From Streptomyces sp. NRRL WC-3742 (GTDB lineage Bacteria > Actinomycetota > Actinomycetes > Streptomycetales > Streptomycetaceae), in NCBI RefSeq assembly GCF_000720635.1, contig NZ_JOCF01000003.1:1-64000 (forward strand): a stretch of 64,000 bases of DNA, written 5' to 3'. Position 1 is the first letter of the stretch; every line of letters starts with the position of its first letter. A model generated the notes under the pieces. The model searched no databases. It was not told the DNA's origin and worked only from the letters and a program-made list of their open reading frames with translations. Of this stretch, positions 16,417 to 26,056 are shown piece after piece. The translations under genes and the position numbers were made by a program.

Positions 16417-17709
16417 ATGACCTTGATCGTGAACCAGCCAGAATTCGGCAGGCGGGTGCGGGACATTCGCCGCGCGCGTGGTCTCTCCCAGGCGGACCTC
16501 TCCAGTGAGACCGTCTCCGCCAGCTACATCTCGCTGGTCGAGAGCGGACGCCGCAGCCCCAGCGCCCGCGCCGTCAAGGCCATCGCCGCCCAACTCGGCG
16601 TCCCCCTCGACGAGCTCACCGCCCCGGCCCCCCCGCCCGCCCCCACCCGGCTGCGCCTGGTGGGCCGTCTGGTGTCCGCCCGGGCGCACCAGCTCGCGGG
16701 CGACTGGGTGCGCGCCAGGGACGAACTCCAGCTCGCCCTGGCCCAGGCCGACGCGGACCCCGACGCCGTCGAGGCCCGCTGGGAGGTCCGTTGGGAGCTG
16801 GCGGCCTGCCACGCCCACCTCGAGGAGCGCGACGCCGCTCTGGCCGTTCTCGACCGGCTCCTGGACGACCCGCTCACGGACGCCGCCCCCCTGCTGCGTG
16901 CCAGGGTCCTCGACCAGTGCGCCCGCGCCCTGCGCCGCGCCGACCGCCCGGCCGAGGCCGCGCGCCGGGCCGAACAGGCCGTCGCCGCCCTCGCCGAGGC
17001 CGACGCGCCCGTCGCGGCGAGCACCGAGGTTCTCGCGAACCTCGTCATGGCCCACCTGGAGGCCGACGACGAGCAACGCGCCGAGGAACGCGCCGAGGAG
17101 CTCTCGTCCGCCCTGTCGGACCCCGGCGACGACCTGCCGGCGCACCCGCGCGTCAACGCCCTGTGGGCGCTCGCCGGTGTGCACTACCTGGCCGCCCGCC
17201 CGGACCGGGCCCTGGAACTCCTCGACCGCGCCGATGCCCTGCTCGGCTCGGACGACGAGATCCGGCTGCGCACCCGGCTCGTCCGTGCCCGCGCCCTGGC
17301 GGCGATCGCCGCCGGCCGGAGCGAGGACGCCTCCCTGCTGGTCGGTCAGCTGAGCGCGGTCGTGGCCCTGCTGGGCTCGCCGGCCGAACGCACCGTCCAG
17401 GCCGCGCTGGAGGCGCTCGCGGTACTGTCCCGCGGCGGCGAGGGCCCGACGGCCGAGGCGACCTCCGCCATCGCCCCCGACACCCCGGGCCTGGCGCCCG
17501 TGGAGCAGGCGTGGATCACGGTCGTGCGGGCCCGGGCCCACCGCGCCGCCGGGCGCGCCGCCGAGGCCGAGGCGGACTACCGGGCCGCCGCCGACCACTA
17601 CGAGCGGACCGGCGCCTACCGGTCGGCGATGCGGGTCTGGCGGGAGCTCAGCGCGGACGGGAAGCCCGCCGGCCCCGAGGCGGTGCCGCTCGCGCTGTTC
17701 CTGCCCTGA
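16417..17709 (+). CDS. XRE-family transcription regulator with TPR-like C-terminus
   Basis: A 430-residue regulator. Residues 7-60 form a helix-turn-helix of the XRE/Cro type (RDIRRARGLSQADLSSE, then SYISLVESGRRSPS), followed by a long run of Ala/Leu/Glu/Arg helices that look like tetratricopeptide repeats (about 75-420). Such HTH-TPR proteins in actinobacteria often control biosynthetic clusters by binding small ligands or peptides through the TPR part. It lies next to the perfect palindrome at 16296 and is the only DNA-binding regulator within the cluster, so it is the best candidate for the protein that reads the CTTGA(C/G)TCAAG sites. Confidence 0.9.
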   Translation: MTLIVNQPEFGRRVRDIRRARGLSQADLSSETVSASYISLVESGRRSPSARAVKAIAAQLGVPLDELTAPAPPPAPTRLRLVGRLVSARAHQLAGDWVRARDELQLALAQADADPDAVEARWEVRWELAACHAHLEERDAALAVLDRLLDDPLTDAAPLLRARVLDQCARALRRADRPAEAARRAEQAVAALAEADAPVAASTEVLANLVMAHLEADDEQRAEERAEELSSALSDPGDDLPAHPRVNALWALAGVHYLAARPDRALELLDRADALLGSDDEIRLRTRLVRARALAAIAAGRSEDASLLVGQLSAVVALLGSPAERTVQAALEALAVLSRGGEGPTAEATSAIAPDTPGLAPVEQAWITVVRARAHRAAGRAAEAEADYRAAADHYERTGAYRSAMRVWRELSADGKPAGPEAVPLALFLP

Positions 17710-17966
17710 GCCCGGTACGGCTGGGCGGGCGCGGTGGGCCGGGCGGACGCGATGGCCAGGGCGGACGCGGTGTATGGGCCCTGTCCGGGCGATCTTGCCG
17801 GGCGCGCGACGCCGGATCATCCCGCCTGGAACCACGGCCGAACCGCCCGAGTACGTCCAGTACGAGGACGGTCCGGCCGCACGCCCGGCCGCACGCCCGA
17901 CGCCGCGCGCTGATCCGACAGGATCGCTCGGACGGGCCCTCGGGCGGCCGGGGGCGCGCCCGAGCC
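17710..17966. other. Gap between convergent XRE and PPTase genes
   Basis: No gene or clear hairpin terminator was seen in these 257 bases. Only a weak 7-base stem (CTCGGGC with GCCCGAG near 17938-17963) stands out. Confidence 0.4.
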
Positions 17967-18779
17967 TCATGACCGGCCGTCCTCGATGTCGTCCCAGTGC
18001 CAGCTGCGCACGCCGTCGATCCGTTCCGAGGTCGCCGCGGCCGCCGCGATGCCCGGCCGCGCCGTGAGGTCCCGGACGTAGGCCACCGCGGGCGAGCCGG
18101 TGGGGGCCCAGTGCGACGCCGCCCGCGGCACCACCGGCAGCGCCACCTTGCCGTCGCGCCCGTCCGCCAGCACCTCCGTCTCGGACGCCGCCGCCAAGGG
18201 GCCGCCACCCAGGCGCAGGGCGGCCTCCTTGCGGGTCCAGAGCCGGGTCAGCCGTTCGCAGGCCAGCTTCCCGGGTGCCTCGGTCACCCAGGTGCTCTCC
18301 GTTGATGTGAGCGCTAACAAGTCAGCGCTGCTCCAGCAGTGCAGGATTTCCTGGAGACTCAGCGCCACGGTCATGTCCCTGGCCAGCGCCACGGTCAGCC
18401 GCCCGCTGTCGAAGCACACGGCCAGCCCCAGCGGCCAGCCGTCCAGCCGCGGCCGCCCCAGCGGATCCCGGCCGAGCGGCACGTCCTGCTGTGCGATTCC
18501 GAGCATCCGTCCGATCATCCGGCGCACCGCCCGCAGGGCCTCCGGCGACCCTCGGTCCACCGTCGTCCGCCCCGCCCACGCCACATGCAGCCACCGATGG
18601 GCCGGCGTACTGCCCGAGAGGACGTCGACGGCCACCACCCCGTTGTTCAGTCCCAAACCAATTCCCTGTTGATCGCTGCCCGATCGGGACCCAGGACCTC
18701 CGTACCCCCCATGGACACGTTGTCTGCTGCCGAAGCGGGGGTCCCGTTGTGTGGTTGGGATCCCTTCCGGTTCGGCCAT
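17967..18779 (-). CDS. 4'-phosphopantetheinyl transferase-like protein with altered metal motif
   Basis: A protein of up to 270 residues whose C-terminal half carries the Sfp-type motif LWTRKEAALRLGGG, equivalent to W-x2-KEA of phosphopantetheinyl transferases, which would activate the cluster ACP. The middle metal-binding motif, G-I/V-D-x-E in Sfp, is not recognisable: the matching place reads VALSLQE, without the Asp. So magnesium binding may be altered or activity lost. The first ATG at 18779 has only a weak site. A later GTG in GVVAVDVLSG is a possible start because the first 45 residues look unstructured and unlike the family. A LacI-type operator-like sequence lies inside the gene (18305-18320). 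Confidence 0.72.
   Translation of the reverse strand: MAEPEGIPTTQRDPRFGSRQRVHGGYGGPGSRSGSDQQGIGLGLNNGVVAVDVLSGSTPAHRWLHVAWAGRTTVDRGSPEALRAVRRMIGRMLGIAQQDVPLGRDPLGRPRLDGWPLGLAVCFDSGRLTVALARDMTVALSLQEILHCWSSADLLALTSTESTWVTEAPGKLACERLTRLWTRKEAALRLGGGPLAAASETEVLADGRDGKVALPVVPRAASHWAPTGSPAVAYVRDLTARPGIAAAAATSERIDGVRSWHWDDIEDGRS
18305..18320. promoter_or_regulatory. Intragenic match to the arabinose LacI operator
   Basis: The sequence atgtgagcgctaacaa matches 14 of 16 positions of TTGTTAGCGCTAACAA, the operator before araB and the GH62 gene. It is inside the phosphopantetheinyl transferase reading frame, about 460 bases after its first ATG. It could be a roadblock site or chance. Confidence 0.3.
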
Positions 18780-19420
18780 AAGGGTACCTTACTGTTCATT
18801 GTCAACTGGCTCTGATCTTGAGTACACCCGCCGATCGGAGGGGGGTGGACCCCGCCAACCAGCGCCATACGAAGGTGAGATGGCGCCCCGTCAATCGGCG
18901 GGCGGACGGCGGGCGCGCTGAAGCCCCGTCGGGGCGGGGGCCGAGGGATCGAGGAGCCCGGAGAGTTCCGGTGTCGAGTCGAAGGGCGGGCTCAGGACCT
19001 CCTCGCCGCATGCCGGGCGAGCGGCCGGTCGGCCGTGACCGCCGGAACCGGGACGCAGCCGCGCGGGATCGGTCACGCGTGTGCCGGTGCGTTGAGTGAG
19101 CGATCACATGCCGGGCGTCAATCACCGTGCGTGGTGCCGCGTTCGCCGGGTCGTCGGCCGGGCGTCACTCGGGGGTGTGGCCCGGACGCGACGGGGGAAG
19201 GGCGTGGGGAGCAACGCGATCATGGTTACGGCTTCAACCTTTGACGGGGTCACGCATTGGCAGTCGGGGCACCTCCGGGAGCGTCAACATGCCGCAATGG
19301 CCAGGTGTCGAACGGCCGAAGGGCTGGTAGGAAGGGGAGCTGCCCGTTGCACCGAGGGTGACGAATTGGCCTGGACCTGGTCGCGTACTGTGGTCCACAA
19401 TCTTGAGGAGGGGGACTGCA
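18780..19420. other. 641-base intergenic region between the BGC and the arabinose genes
   Basis: No gene with a credible start and codon bias was seen on either strand. The region must hold the promoters of the PPTase (minus strand) and the LacI gene (plus strand). It marks the boundary between the biosynthetic cluster and the carbohydrate genes. Confidence 0.5.
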
Positions 19421-20455
19421 GTGGGAACCGACAGCACCGGGACGGAACAGCGCCAGCCCGTCATGGCGGACGTGGCGAAACTGGCGGGTGTGTCCCACCA
19501 AACGGTGTCCCGGGTGCTCAACGGCGCCCCGCACGTCAAGCCCGACACCCGGGACCGCGTCCTGGCGGCCATAAGGGAGCTCGACTACCGGCCCAACTCC
19601 GCGGCCCGCGCCCTGGTCACCCGCCGCTCGCAGGCGCTCGGTGTCGTCAGCTTCGACTCGACCCTCTACGGCCCGGCCTCGATGCTGGACGGCATCGAGC
19701 GGGCCGCGCGCAGCGCCGGGTACTTCGTGACCGTGACCAGCCTGCGCTCCCTGGACGGCCGTTCGGTCCAGGAGGCCGTCGACCGGCTGCGGGACCAGGG
19801 GGTGGAGGGCGTCGTGGTGATCGCGCCGCAGACCTCCGCCGTCAGCGCGGTGGCACGCCTCTCCAGTTCCGTGCCGCTGGTCGCGGTCGGGTCGGGCTCC
19901 CAGACGCGGGTGCCCATGGTGTCGGTGGGCAACCGCTACGGCGCCGGCGAGGCCACCGGGCACCTGATCGACCTCGGGCACCGGACCGTGCACCACGTGG
20001 CGGGCCCGGCCAACTGGCTGGAGAGCCAGGACCGGGAGTACGGCTGGCACGTCACGCTGCGGGCGGCCGGATGCCCGGTGCCGGAGGTGGAGCGCGGCGA
20101 CTGGAGCGCCCGCTCGGGCTACCAGGCGGGGCTGCGGCTCGCCCGGCTGCGCGATGTCACCGCCGTCTTCTGCGCCAACGACCACATGGCCCTCGGCCTG
20201 CTGCGGGCCCTCCACGAGGCCGGCCGGGCAGTCCCGGAGGAGATCAGCGTGATCGGCTTCGACGACATTCCGGAGGCCGCGTACTTCACCCCGCCGCTGA
20301 CCACGGTGCGGCAGGACTTCGGCGAACTCGGCAGACGGGCCCTGGAACTGCTCGTCGCCGAGCTGGAGGGCGGTGCGCACTCCTCCCCGGCCCAGGTGGA
20401 GATCAGCCCGGAGCTGGTGCTTCGGCGCAGCGTGGGCCCGGTCCTGGGCCGCTGA
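19421..20455 (+). CDS. LacI-family regulator of arabinose/arabinoxylan genes
   Basis: A 344-residue repressor with an N-terminal LacI helix-turn-helix (VMADVAKLAGVSHQTVSRVLNG) and a periplasmic-binding-protein-like effector domain ending in the usual SVIGFDDIPEAAYFTPPLTTVRQD stretch. GTG at 19421 is chosen because GAGGAGGGGG lies 6 bases before it. It stands directly before araB-araD-araA, whose promoter carries the perfect palindrome TTGTTAGCGCTAACAA, a typical LacI half-site pair with a central CG. The same operator lies before the GH62 gene at 56589. So it probably represses arabinose catabolism and arabinoxylan debranching until arabinose or an arabino-oligomer binds. Confidence 0.92.
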   Translation: MGTDSTGTEQRQPVMADVAKLAGVSHQTVSRVLNGAPHVKPDTRDRVLAAIRELDYRPNSAARALVTRRSQALGVVSFDSTLYGPASMLDGIERAARSAGYFVTVTSLRSLDGRSVQEAVDRLRDQGVEGVVVIAPQTSAVSAVARLSSSVPLVAVGSGSQTRVPMVSVGNRYGAGEATGHLIDLGHRTVHHVAGPANWLESQDREYGWHVTLRAAGCPVPEVERGDWSARSGYQAGLRLARLRDVTAVFCANDHMALGLLRALHEAGRAVPEEISVIGFDDIPEAAYFTPPLTTVRQDFGELGRRALELLVAELEGGAHSSPAQVEISPELVLRRSVGPVLGR

Positions 20456-20521
20456 GCCGATTCGGCGCGCGGTCCCCGGGCGCCGGTTCCGCAGGCGGAC
20501 CGATGATGCCTGCCCTCTCCC

Positions 20522-20567
20522 TTGACACGTCCTTTGTTAGCGCTAACAATCTCCGTGAGCGTTAACA
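20522..20567 (+). promoter_or_regulatory. araBDA promoter with perfect LacI operator
   Basis: TTGACA (20522-20527) is followed after 17 bases by AACAAT as a -10 hexamer. The 16-base perfect palindrome TTGTTAGCGCTAACAA (20534-20549) covers the spacer and most of the -10 hexamer, so a bound LacI protein would block polymerase. A second partial copy, tgagcgttaaca (20556-20567), follows at once. Confidence 0.85.
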
Positions 20568-20765
20568 GAAACGCTCCCCCCACCCCGCCGGCCGGGCCAC
20601 CGCATCCCGCTTCCGTGAGCCCGGCCGACGGTTCCGCGTTCCGCCGCCTCATGAGGGAGAGGCGGCGGAATGAAGCCTGTCGCCGGTGCGGACCGCCCTG
20701 CCCCGGCTGAGGACCGTACCGGCGACAGACGTTCGACGCAGACCCCTCCCACGAAGGATGAGCAC

Positions 20766-22499
20766 GTGACCGTGACCCCTCCCGCCCACGACACCGACCG
20801 GTACGTCGTCGGCGTCGACTTCGGCACCCTCTCCGGCCGCGCAGTGGTCGTCCGGGTCAGGGACGGCGAGGAAGTGGGCACCGCCGTCCACGAGTACCCG
20901 CACGCCGTGATCGAGAGCGAACTGCCCGGCACCGGCCGACAGCTCCCGCCCGACTGGGCGCTCCAGCACCCGGCGGACTGGCGCGAGGTGCTGCGCACCG
21001 CCGTCCCGGCCGCCCTCGTCGCCGCCGGTGTCGACCCCGCCCAGGTCATCGGCATCGCCACCGACTTCACCGCCTGCACCGTCCTGCCCGTGCTCGCGGA
21101 CGGCACCCCGCTCTCCGAGACGGACACCTGGGCCGCCCGCCCGCACGCCTGGCCCAAGCTCTGGAAGCACCACTCCGCGCAGCCCCAGGCGGACCGGATC
21201 AACGCCCTGGCCCACGCCCGCGGCGAGAAGTGGATCTCCCGCTACGGCGGGAAGATCTCCGCCGAGTGGCAGTACGCCAAGGCGCTCCAGGTGCTGGAGG
21301 AGGACCCGGCCGTCTACGCCGCCTGCGAGCGCTGGATCGAGGCCGCCGACTGGATCGTCTGGCAGCTCACCGGCGCCGAGAGCCGCAACACCTGCACCGC
21401 CGGGTACAAGGGCATCCACCAGGACGGCAGTTACCCGAGCGAGGACTACCTCGCCGCGCTCCACCCGGAGTTCGCCGACTTCGCCCGCACCCGCCTGGAG
21501 CACCCGCTCTCCCCGCTCGGCAGCAAGGTCGGCACCCTCACCGCGCAGGCCGCGCAGTGGACGGGCCTGCCCGAGGGCATCGCGGTCGCCGCCGGAAACG
21601 TCGACGCGCACGTGGCCGCACCCGCCGCCCGGGCCGTCGAGGACGGCCAGCTCCTCGCCATCATGGGCACGTCCACCTGTCACGTCGTCAACGGCGCCAC
21701 GCTCGCCGACGTCCCCGGCATCTGCGGCGTGGTCGAGAACGGCATCGTCACCGGTTCCTACGGCTACGAGGCCGGCCAGAGCGCCGTCGGCGACATCTTC
21801 GCCTGGTGGCTGCGCCAGGGCGTGCCGGCCGAGTACCTGGCCGAGGCCGAGGCGAACGGCGAGGACCTGCACCGGCTGCTCACCCGCAAGGTCGCCGACC
21901 AACCCGTGGGCGCCCACGGCCTGGTGGCCCTCGACTGGATGAACGGCAACCGTTCCACCCTGGTCGACCACCACCTGTCCGGCGTGATCGTCGGGCTCAC
22001 CCTCTCCACCCGCCCCGAGGAGATCTACCGCGCCCTGCTGGAGGCCACCGCCTTCGGCACCCGCGTCATCGTCGAGGCCCTGGAGCAGGGCGGGGTCCCC
22101 GTCACCGAGTTCATCGTCACCGGCGGCCTCAAGAAGAACGCCCTGCTGATGCAGATCTACGCCGACGTGCTGCGCCGCCCGGTCTCGGTGGCCGAGTCCG
22201 AGCAGGGCCCGGCGCTCGGCTCGGCGATCCACGCCGCCGTCGCCGCCGGAGCCCACCCGGACGTACGGACCGCGGCCGCCGCCATGGGCCGGGTGCACCA
22301 GGGGGCCTACCAGCCCGACGGGGCGAACGCCGACACCTACGACCGGCTCTTCGCCGAGTACCGCGCCCTGCACGACCACTTCGGCCTCGGCGCCGACAAG
22401 CTCCTGCACCGTCTGCGCGACATCCGCAACACCGCGCTCACCACCCTTTCCACTCCTACCGCCCCGGCCACCCCCACGACGTCGAGCGAGGTTCTGTGA
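20766..22499 (+). CDS. araB: L-ribulokinase
   Basis: A 577-residue FGGY-family kinase that phosphorylates L-ribulose to L-ribulose 5-phosphate. The N-terminal [17 protein letters not shown] is the phosphate-binding loop of ribulokinases, [10 protein letters not shown] and MGTSTCHVV are family landmarks, and [18 protein letters not shown] is the FGGY C-terminal signature. The length agrees with known AraB proteins. The GTG at 20766 is chosen since GAAGGA precedes it and the protein then begins close to the first beta-strand. The upstream in-frame ATG at 20670 would add 32 residues without homology. It is followed by araD with GTGA overlap and araA. Confidence 0.97.
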   Translation: MTVTPPAHDTDRYVVGVDFGTLSGRAVVVRVRDGEEVGTAVHEYPHAVIESELPGTGRQLPPDWALQHPADWREVLRTAVPAALVAAGVDPAQVIGIATDFTACTVLPVLADGTPLSETDTWAARPHAWPKLWKHHSAQPQADRINALAHARGEKWISRYGGKISAEWQYAKALQVLEEDPAVYAACERWIEAADWIVWQLTGAESRNTCTAGYKGIHQDGSYPSEDYLAALHPEFADFARTRLEHPLSPLGSKVGTLTAQAAQWTGLPEGIAVAAGNVDAHVAAPAARAVEDGQLLAIMGTSTCHVVNGATLADVPGICGVVENGIVTGSYGYEAGQSAVGDIFAWWLRQGVPAEYLAEAEANGEDLHRLLTRKVADQPVGAHGLVALDWMNGNRSTLVDHHLSGVIVGLTLSTRPEEIYRALLEATAFGTRVIVEALEQGGVPVTEFIVTGGLKKNALLMQIYADVLRRPVSVAESEQGPALGSAIHAAVAAGAHPDVRTAAAAMGRVHQGAYQPDGANADTYDRLFAEYRALHDHFGLGADKLLHRLRDIRNTALTTLSTPTAPATPTTSSEVL

Positions 22500-23164
22500 A
22501 CGCGACCATCGACCTCATCCGCCGCCAGGTCAGCGACCTCCACGGGGAACTGGTCCGCTACAACCTGGTGGTCTGGACCGCAGGCAACGTCTCCGCCCGC
22601 GTCCCCGGCGAGGACCTCCTGGTCATCAAGCCCAGCGGCGTCTCCTACGACGAACTGTCGCCCGGGAACATGATCGTGTGCGATCTCGACGGCAACGTCG
22701 TCGAGGGCGAGCACGCGCCCTCCTCCGACACGGCCGCGCACGCCTACGTCTACCGCAACATGCCCGAGGTCGGCGGCGTGGTGCACACCCACTCCACCTA
22801 CGCCTGCGCCTGGGCGGCCCGCGGCGAGGCCGTCCCCTGCGTGCTCACCGCGATGGCCGACGAGTTCGGCGCCGAGATCCCCGTCGGCCCGTTCGCCCTG
22901 ATCGGCGACGACTCGATCGGCCGCGGCATCGTGGACACCCTCAAGGGCCACCGCTCGCCTGCCGTCCTGATGCAGAACCACGGTGTCTTCACCGTCGGCA
23001 AGGACGCCAAGGCGGCGGTCAAGGCGGCCGTGATGTGCGAGGACGTGGCCCGCACCGTCCACCTCTCCCGCCAGCTCGGCGAACCGCTGCCGATCGCGCA
23101 GGCGGACATCGACAGTCTCAACTTCCGTTACCAGAACGTCTACGGCCAGCCCCAGGGCCGGTGA
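22496..23164 (+). CDS. araD: L-ribulose-5-phosphate 4-epimerase
   Basis: A 222-residue class II aldolase-fold epimerase that converts L-ribulose 5-phosphate to D-xylulose 5-phosphate, delivering arabinose carbon to the pentose phosphate pathway. Zinc ligands are visible in VVHTHSTYA and the later QNHGVF. The GNVSAR and KPSGVSY motifs bind the phosphate. The GTG start overlaps the araB stop (GTGA), so synthesis is coupled. The order araB-araD-araA differs from the araBAD order of E. coli. Confidence 0.96.
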   Translation: MNATIDLIRRQVSDLHGELVRYNLVVWTAGNVSARVPGEDLLVIKPSGVSYDELSPGNMIVCDLDGNVVEGEHAPSSDTAAHAYVYRNMPEVGGVVHTHSTYACAWAARGEAVPCVLTAMADEFGAEIPVGPFALIGDDSIGRGIVDTLKGHRSPAVLMQNHGVFTVGKDAKAAVKAAVMCEDVARTVHLSRQLGEPLPIAQADIDSLNFRYQNVYGQPQGR

Positions 23165-23175
23165 GGAGCCACCCC

Positions 23176-24684
23176 ATGACCAAGCCACTCGAAGGCCGCG
23201 AGGTCTGGTTCCTGACCGGCAGCCAGGGCCTGTACGGCGAGGAGACCCTGCGCCAGGTCGCCGAGCAGTCCCGACGGATCGCCGAGGCCCTGAACCGCGA
23301 CGCCGCCGTCCCGGTGGAGGTCGTCTGGAAGCCCGTCCTCACGGACGCGAGCGCCATCCGCCGGATCTGCCTGGAGGCGAACTCCGCGGACGACTGCATC
23401 GGCCTGATCGCCTGGATGCACACCTTCTCCCCGGCCAAGATGTGGATCGCGGGCCTCGACGCCCTGCAGAAGCCGCTGCTGCACCTGCACACCCAGGCCA
23501 ACGTCGAACTGCCCTGGGCCTCCATCGACATGGACTTCATGAACCTGAACCAGGCCGCCCACGGCGACCGCGAGTTCGGCTACATCCAGTCCCGCCTCGG
23601 CGTCGCCCGCAAGACCGTCGCCGGACACGTCAGCGACCCGGCCGTGTCCGCCCGGATCGCCACCTGGGCCCGCGCCGCCGCGGGCCGCGCCGAACTGCGC
23701 AGCCTCAAGCTCGCCCGCTTCGGCGACAACATGCGCGACGTCGCCGTCACCGAGGGCGACAAGGTCGAGGCCCAGCGCCGCTTCGGCGTCTCCGTCAACA
23801 CCTACGGCGTCAACGACCTGGTCGCCGCGGTGGACGCGACCGAGGACGGCGAGGTCAGCGCACTGGTCAAGGAGTACGAGGAGGTCTACCGCCTCGCCCC
23901 CGAACTGCGGGCCGGCGGCGAGCGCCACGAGTCGCTGCGCTACGCGGCGCGCATCGAGCTCGGCCTGCGCGGCTTCCTCGAGCAGGGCGGCTTCAAGGCG
24001 TTCACCTCCAACTTCGAGGACCTCGGCGGGCTCCGCCAGCTGCCCGGCCTCGCCGTGCAGCGGCTGATGGCCGACGGCTACGGGTTCGGCGGCGAGGGCG
24101 ACTGGAAGACCGCCACCCTGCTGCGCACCCTCAAGGTGGTCTCGGGCGGACTGGCCGGGGGCACCTCCTTCATGGAGGACTACACCTACCACCTGGAGTT
24201 CGGCCGCGAGCTGATCCTCGGCGCGCACATGCTGGAGGTCTGCCCGAGCATCGCCGCCGGCACCCCCTCCTGCGAGATCCACCCGCTGTCCATCGGCGGG
24301 CGGGAGGACCCGGTGCGTCTGGTCTTCGACGCCGCGCCCGGCCCGGCCGTCGTGGTCGGCCTCGCGGACCTCGGCGACCGCTTCCGGCTGGTCGCCAACG
24401 AGGTGGACCTGGTCACGGCGCCGGCGGACCTGCCCAACCTGCCCGTCGCCCGGGCCGTCTGGAAGCCGCGCCCGGACTTCCACACCTCCACCGAGGCGTG
24501 GCTGACGGCCGGAGGGCCGCATCACACCGTGCTCTCCGCCGCGGTCGGCACCGAGGAACTCGACGACCTCGCCGAGATGCTGGCGGTGGAGCTCCTGGTG
24601 ATCGACGACGACACCAGGATCCGCCAGTTCACCAAGGAACTGCGCTGGAACCAGGCTTACCACCGGCTGGCCCAGGGGCTGTGA
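23176..24684 (+). CDS. araA: L-arabinose isomerase
   Basis: A 502-residue enzyme converting L-arabinose to L-ribulose. It begins with [16 protein letters not shown], the signature of AraA, and contains [13 protein letters not shown], the [11 protein letters not shown] block and the metal-binding MLEVCPSIA region. The length is standard for the family. GAGGAG lies 9 bases before the ATG, 11 bases after the araD stop. Last of the three arabinose genes behind the LacI operator. Confidence 0.98.
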   Translation: MTKPLEGREVWFLTGSQGLYGEETLRQVAEQSRRIAEALNRDAAVPVEVVWKPVLTDASAIRRICLEANSADDCIGLIAWMHTFSPAKMWIAGLDALQKPLLHLHTQANVELPWASIDMDFMNLNQAAHGDREFGYIQSRLGVARKTVAGHVSDPAVSARIATWARAAAGRAELRSLKLARFGDNMRDVAVTEGDKVEAQRRFGVSVNTYGVNDLVAAVDATEDGEVSALVKEYEEVYRLAPELRAGGERHESLRYAARIELGLRGFLEQGGFKAFTSNFEDLGGLRQLPGLAVQRLMADGYGFGGEGDWKTATLLRTLKVVSGGLAGGTSFMEDYTYHLEFGRELILGAHMLEVCPSIAAGTPSCEIHPLSIGGREDPVRLVFDAAPGPAVVVGLADLGDRFRLVANEVDLVTAPADLPNLPVARAVWKPRPDFHTSTEAWLTAGGPHHTVLSAAVGTEELDDLAEMLAVELLVIDDDTRIRQFTKELRWNQAYHRLAQGL

Positions 24685-24875
24685 GTTCCGTGTCCGGAAT
24701 CGACGACGCCCGCCGGCCCGGCGGGCGTCGCGCCGTTTCAGGGCCGGCCGCAGCGCCGACCGCGAAGCCGGCTGCGGAGCCGTCGTCCGCGCCGTCGTCC
24801 GCGCCCTTGTCAACGCCCCTCGAGGTGGCCCTTGCCGCACCCCTCTTCCTGGAACCGTCGATCGGAGAGCAGCCC

Positions 24876-25967
24876 GTGTCCGCAGAGGTCCTCGTTTCCC
24901 CCGGCGACCTGATGGCGGCCCAGGAGAACGCCGCAGCCCTGCCGGACGGCCGGCGCGTCACCCGCTGGACGTTCGGCTCCCGCAACGGGGTGACGGCCGA
25001 GGTGCTCAGCCTGGGCGCCCGCCTCCAGGCCGTGACCGTGCCGGACCGCGACGGGCAGCGGGCCAATGTCGTCCTCGCCGGGGCCAGCCTCGAGGACCTC
25101 CTCGGTGAGGCGTCGTACTTCGGGGCGACCGTCGGCCGCTACGCCAACCGGATCGCGGGCGGCGTGCTCCCCCTCGACGGCGAGACGCACCAGTTGGCCA
25201 CCCAGCCCGGCGGACACCTCCTGCACGGTGGCCCGGACGGCTTCGCCACCCGGCTCTGGGACGGCGTCCCGGTCCGGGCGGACGGGCGGGTCGGCGTCAG
25301 GTTCCGTCTGCGCAGCCCCGCCGGGGACCAGGGGTTCCCGGGAACCGTCACCGCCGCGGTGACGTACCTGCTCGACGCCCACGGTGAGCTCTCGATCACC
25401 TACCAGGCGGCCACGGACGCCCCGACGGTCGTCAACCTCACCAACCACGCGTACTTCAACCTGGCCGGCGAGGGCAGCGGATCGGTGCTCGACCACCAGT
25501 TGCGCGTCGAGGCCGCCGGCTACCTCCCGGTGGACCGGGAGCTGATACCGCTCGGCCCGGTCGAGCCCGTCGACGGCACGCCCTTCGACCTCCGCCGGGC
25601 CCGCAGGATCGGGGCCTGCATCACCGGGGCGGCACACCCCCAGCTGCGGGCGGCCGGATTCGGCTTCGACCACAACTGGGTGCTCGACGGCTCCGGACTC
25701 CGGCGGGCCGCGGTGCTGAGCCACCCGGCGAGCGGCCGCCAGGTCGAGTGCCTCACCACGGAGCCGGGGCTCCAGGTCTACACCGGGAACCACTTCGACG
25801 GCGCGGTGACCGGCCCCTCCGGCCACGGGTACACCACGTACGCGGGTGTCGCGCTGGAGACCCAGCACTTCCCGAACTCGCCCAACCGGCCCGACTACCC
25901 CTCCACCGTGCTCCGGCCGGGGGAGAGGTACCGGTCGAGGACGGTGTACCGCTTCTCGGCGGAGTAG
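24876..25967 (+). CDS. Aldose 1-epimerase (GalM-like mutarotase)
   Basis: A 363-residue mutarotase that interconverts alpha and beta anomers of sugars such as galactose or arabinose. Catalytic and binding motifs are GRYANRIAGG, HLLHGGPDGF, NLTNHAYFNL, FDHNW and the Glu of ALETQHFPNSPN. GTG at 24876 is chosen because GGAGAG precedes it. The frame is open back to a GTG at 24690, but that stretch codes for a Pro/Ala/Ser-rich stretch unlike the family. It lies 191 bases after araA and was probably recruited to supply the anomer used by the isomerase. Confidence 0.92.
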   Translation: MSAEVLVSPGDLMAAQENAAALPDGRRVTRWTFGSRNGVTAEVLSLGARLQAVTVPDRDGQRANVVLAGASLEDLLGEASYFGATVGRYANRIAGGVLPLDGETHQLATQPGGHLLHGGPDGFATRLWDGVPVRADGRVGVRFRLRSPAGDQGFPGTVTAAVTYLLDAHGELSITYQAATDAPTVVNLTNHAYFNLAGEGSGSVLDHQLRVEAAGYLPVDRELIPLGPVEPVDGTPFDLRRARRIGACITGAAHPQLRAAGFGFDHNWVLDGSGLRRAAVLSHPASGRQVECLTTEPGLQVYTGNHFDGAVTGPSGHGYTTYAGVALETQHFPNSPNRPDYPSTVLRPGERYRSRTVYRFSAE

Positions 25968-25986
25968 CGGCCGCCGGGAGAGGGCG

Positions 25987-26025
25987 GGAGGGGTGGCGGG
26001 CCCGGCGGGGCACCGCCACCCCTCC
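25987..26025. terminator. Bidirectional terminator between epimerase and GH42
   Basis: GGAGGGGTGGCGG (25987-25999) pairs perfectly with CCGCCACCCCTCC (26013-26025), with a 13-base loop and a run of C/T after it. It lies between two convergent genes. Confidence 0.8.
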
Positions 26026-26056
26026 TCCTCCTTCTCTCCGCCCCCTTCTCGCCTCC

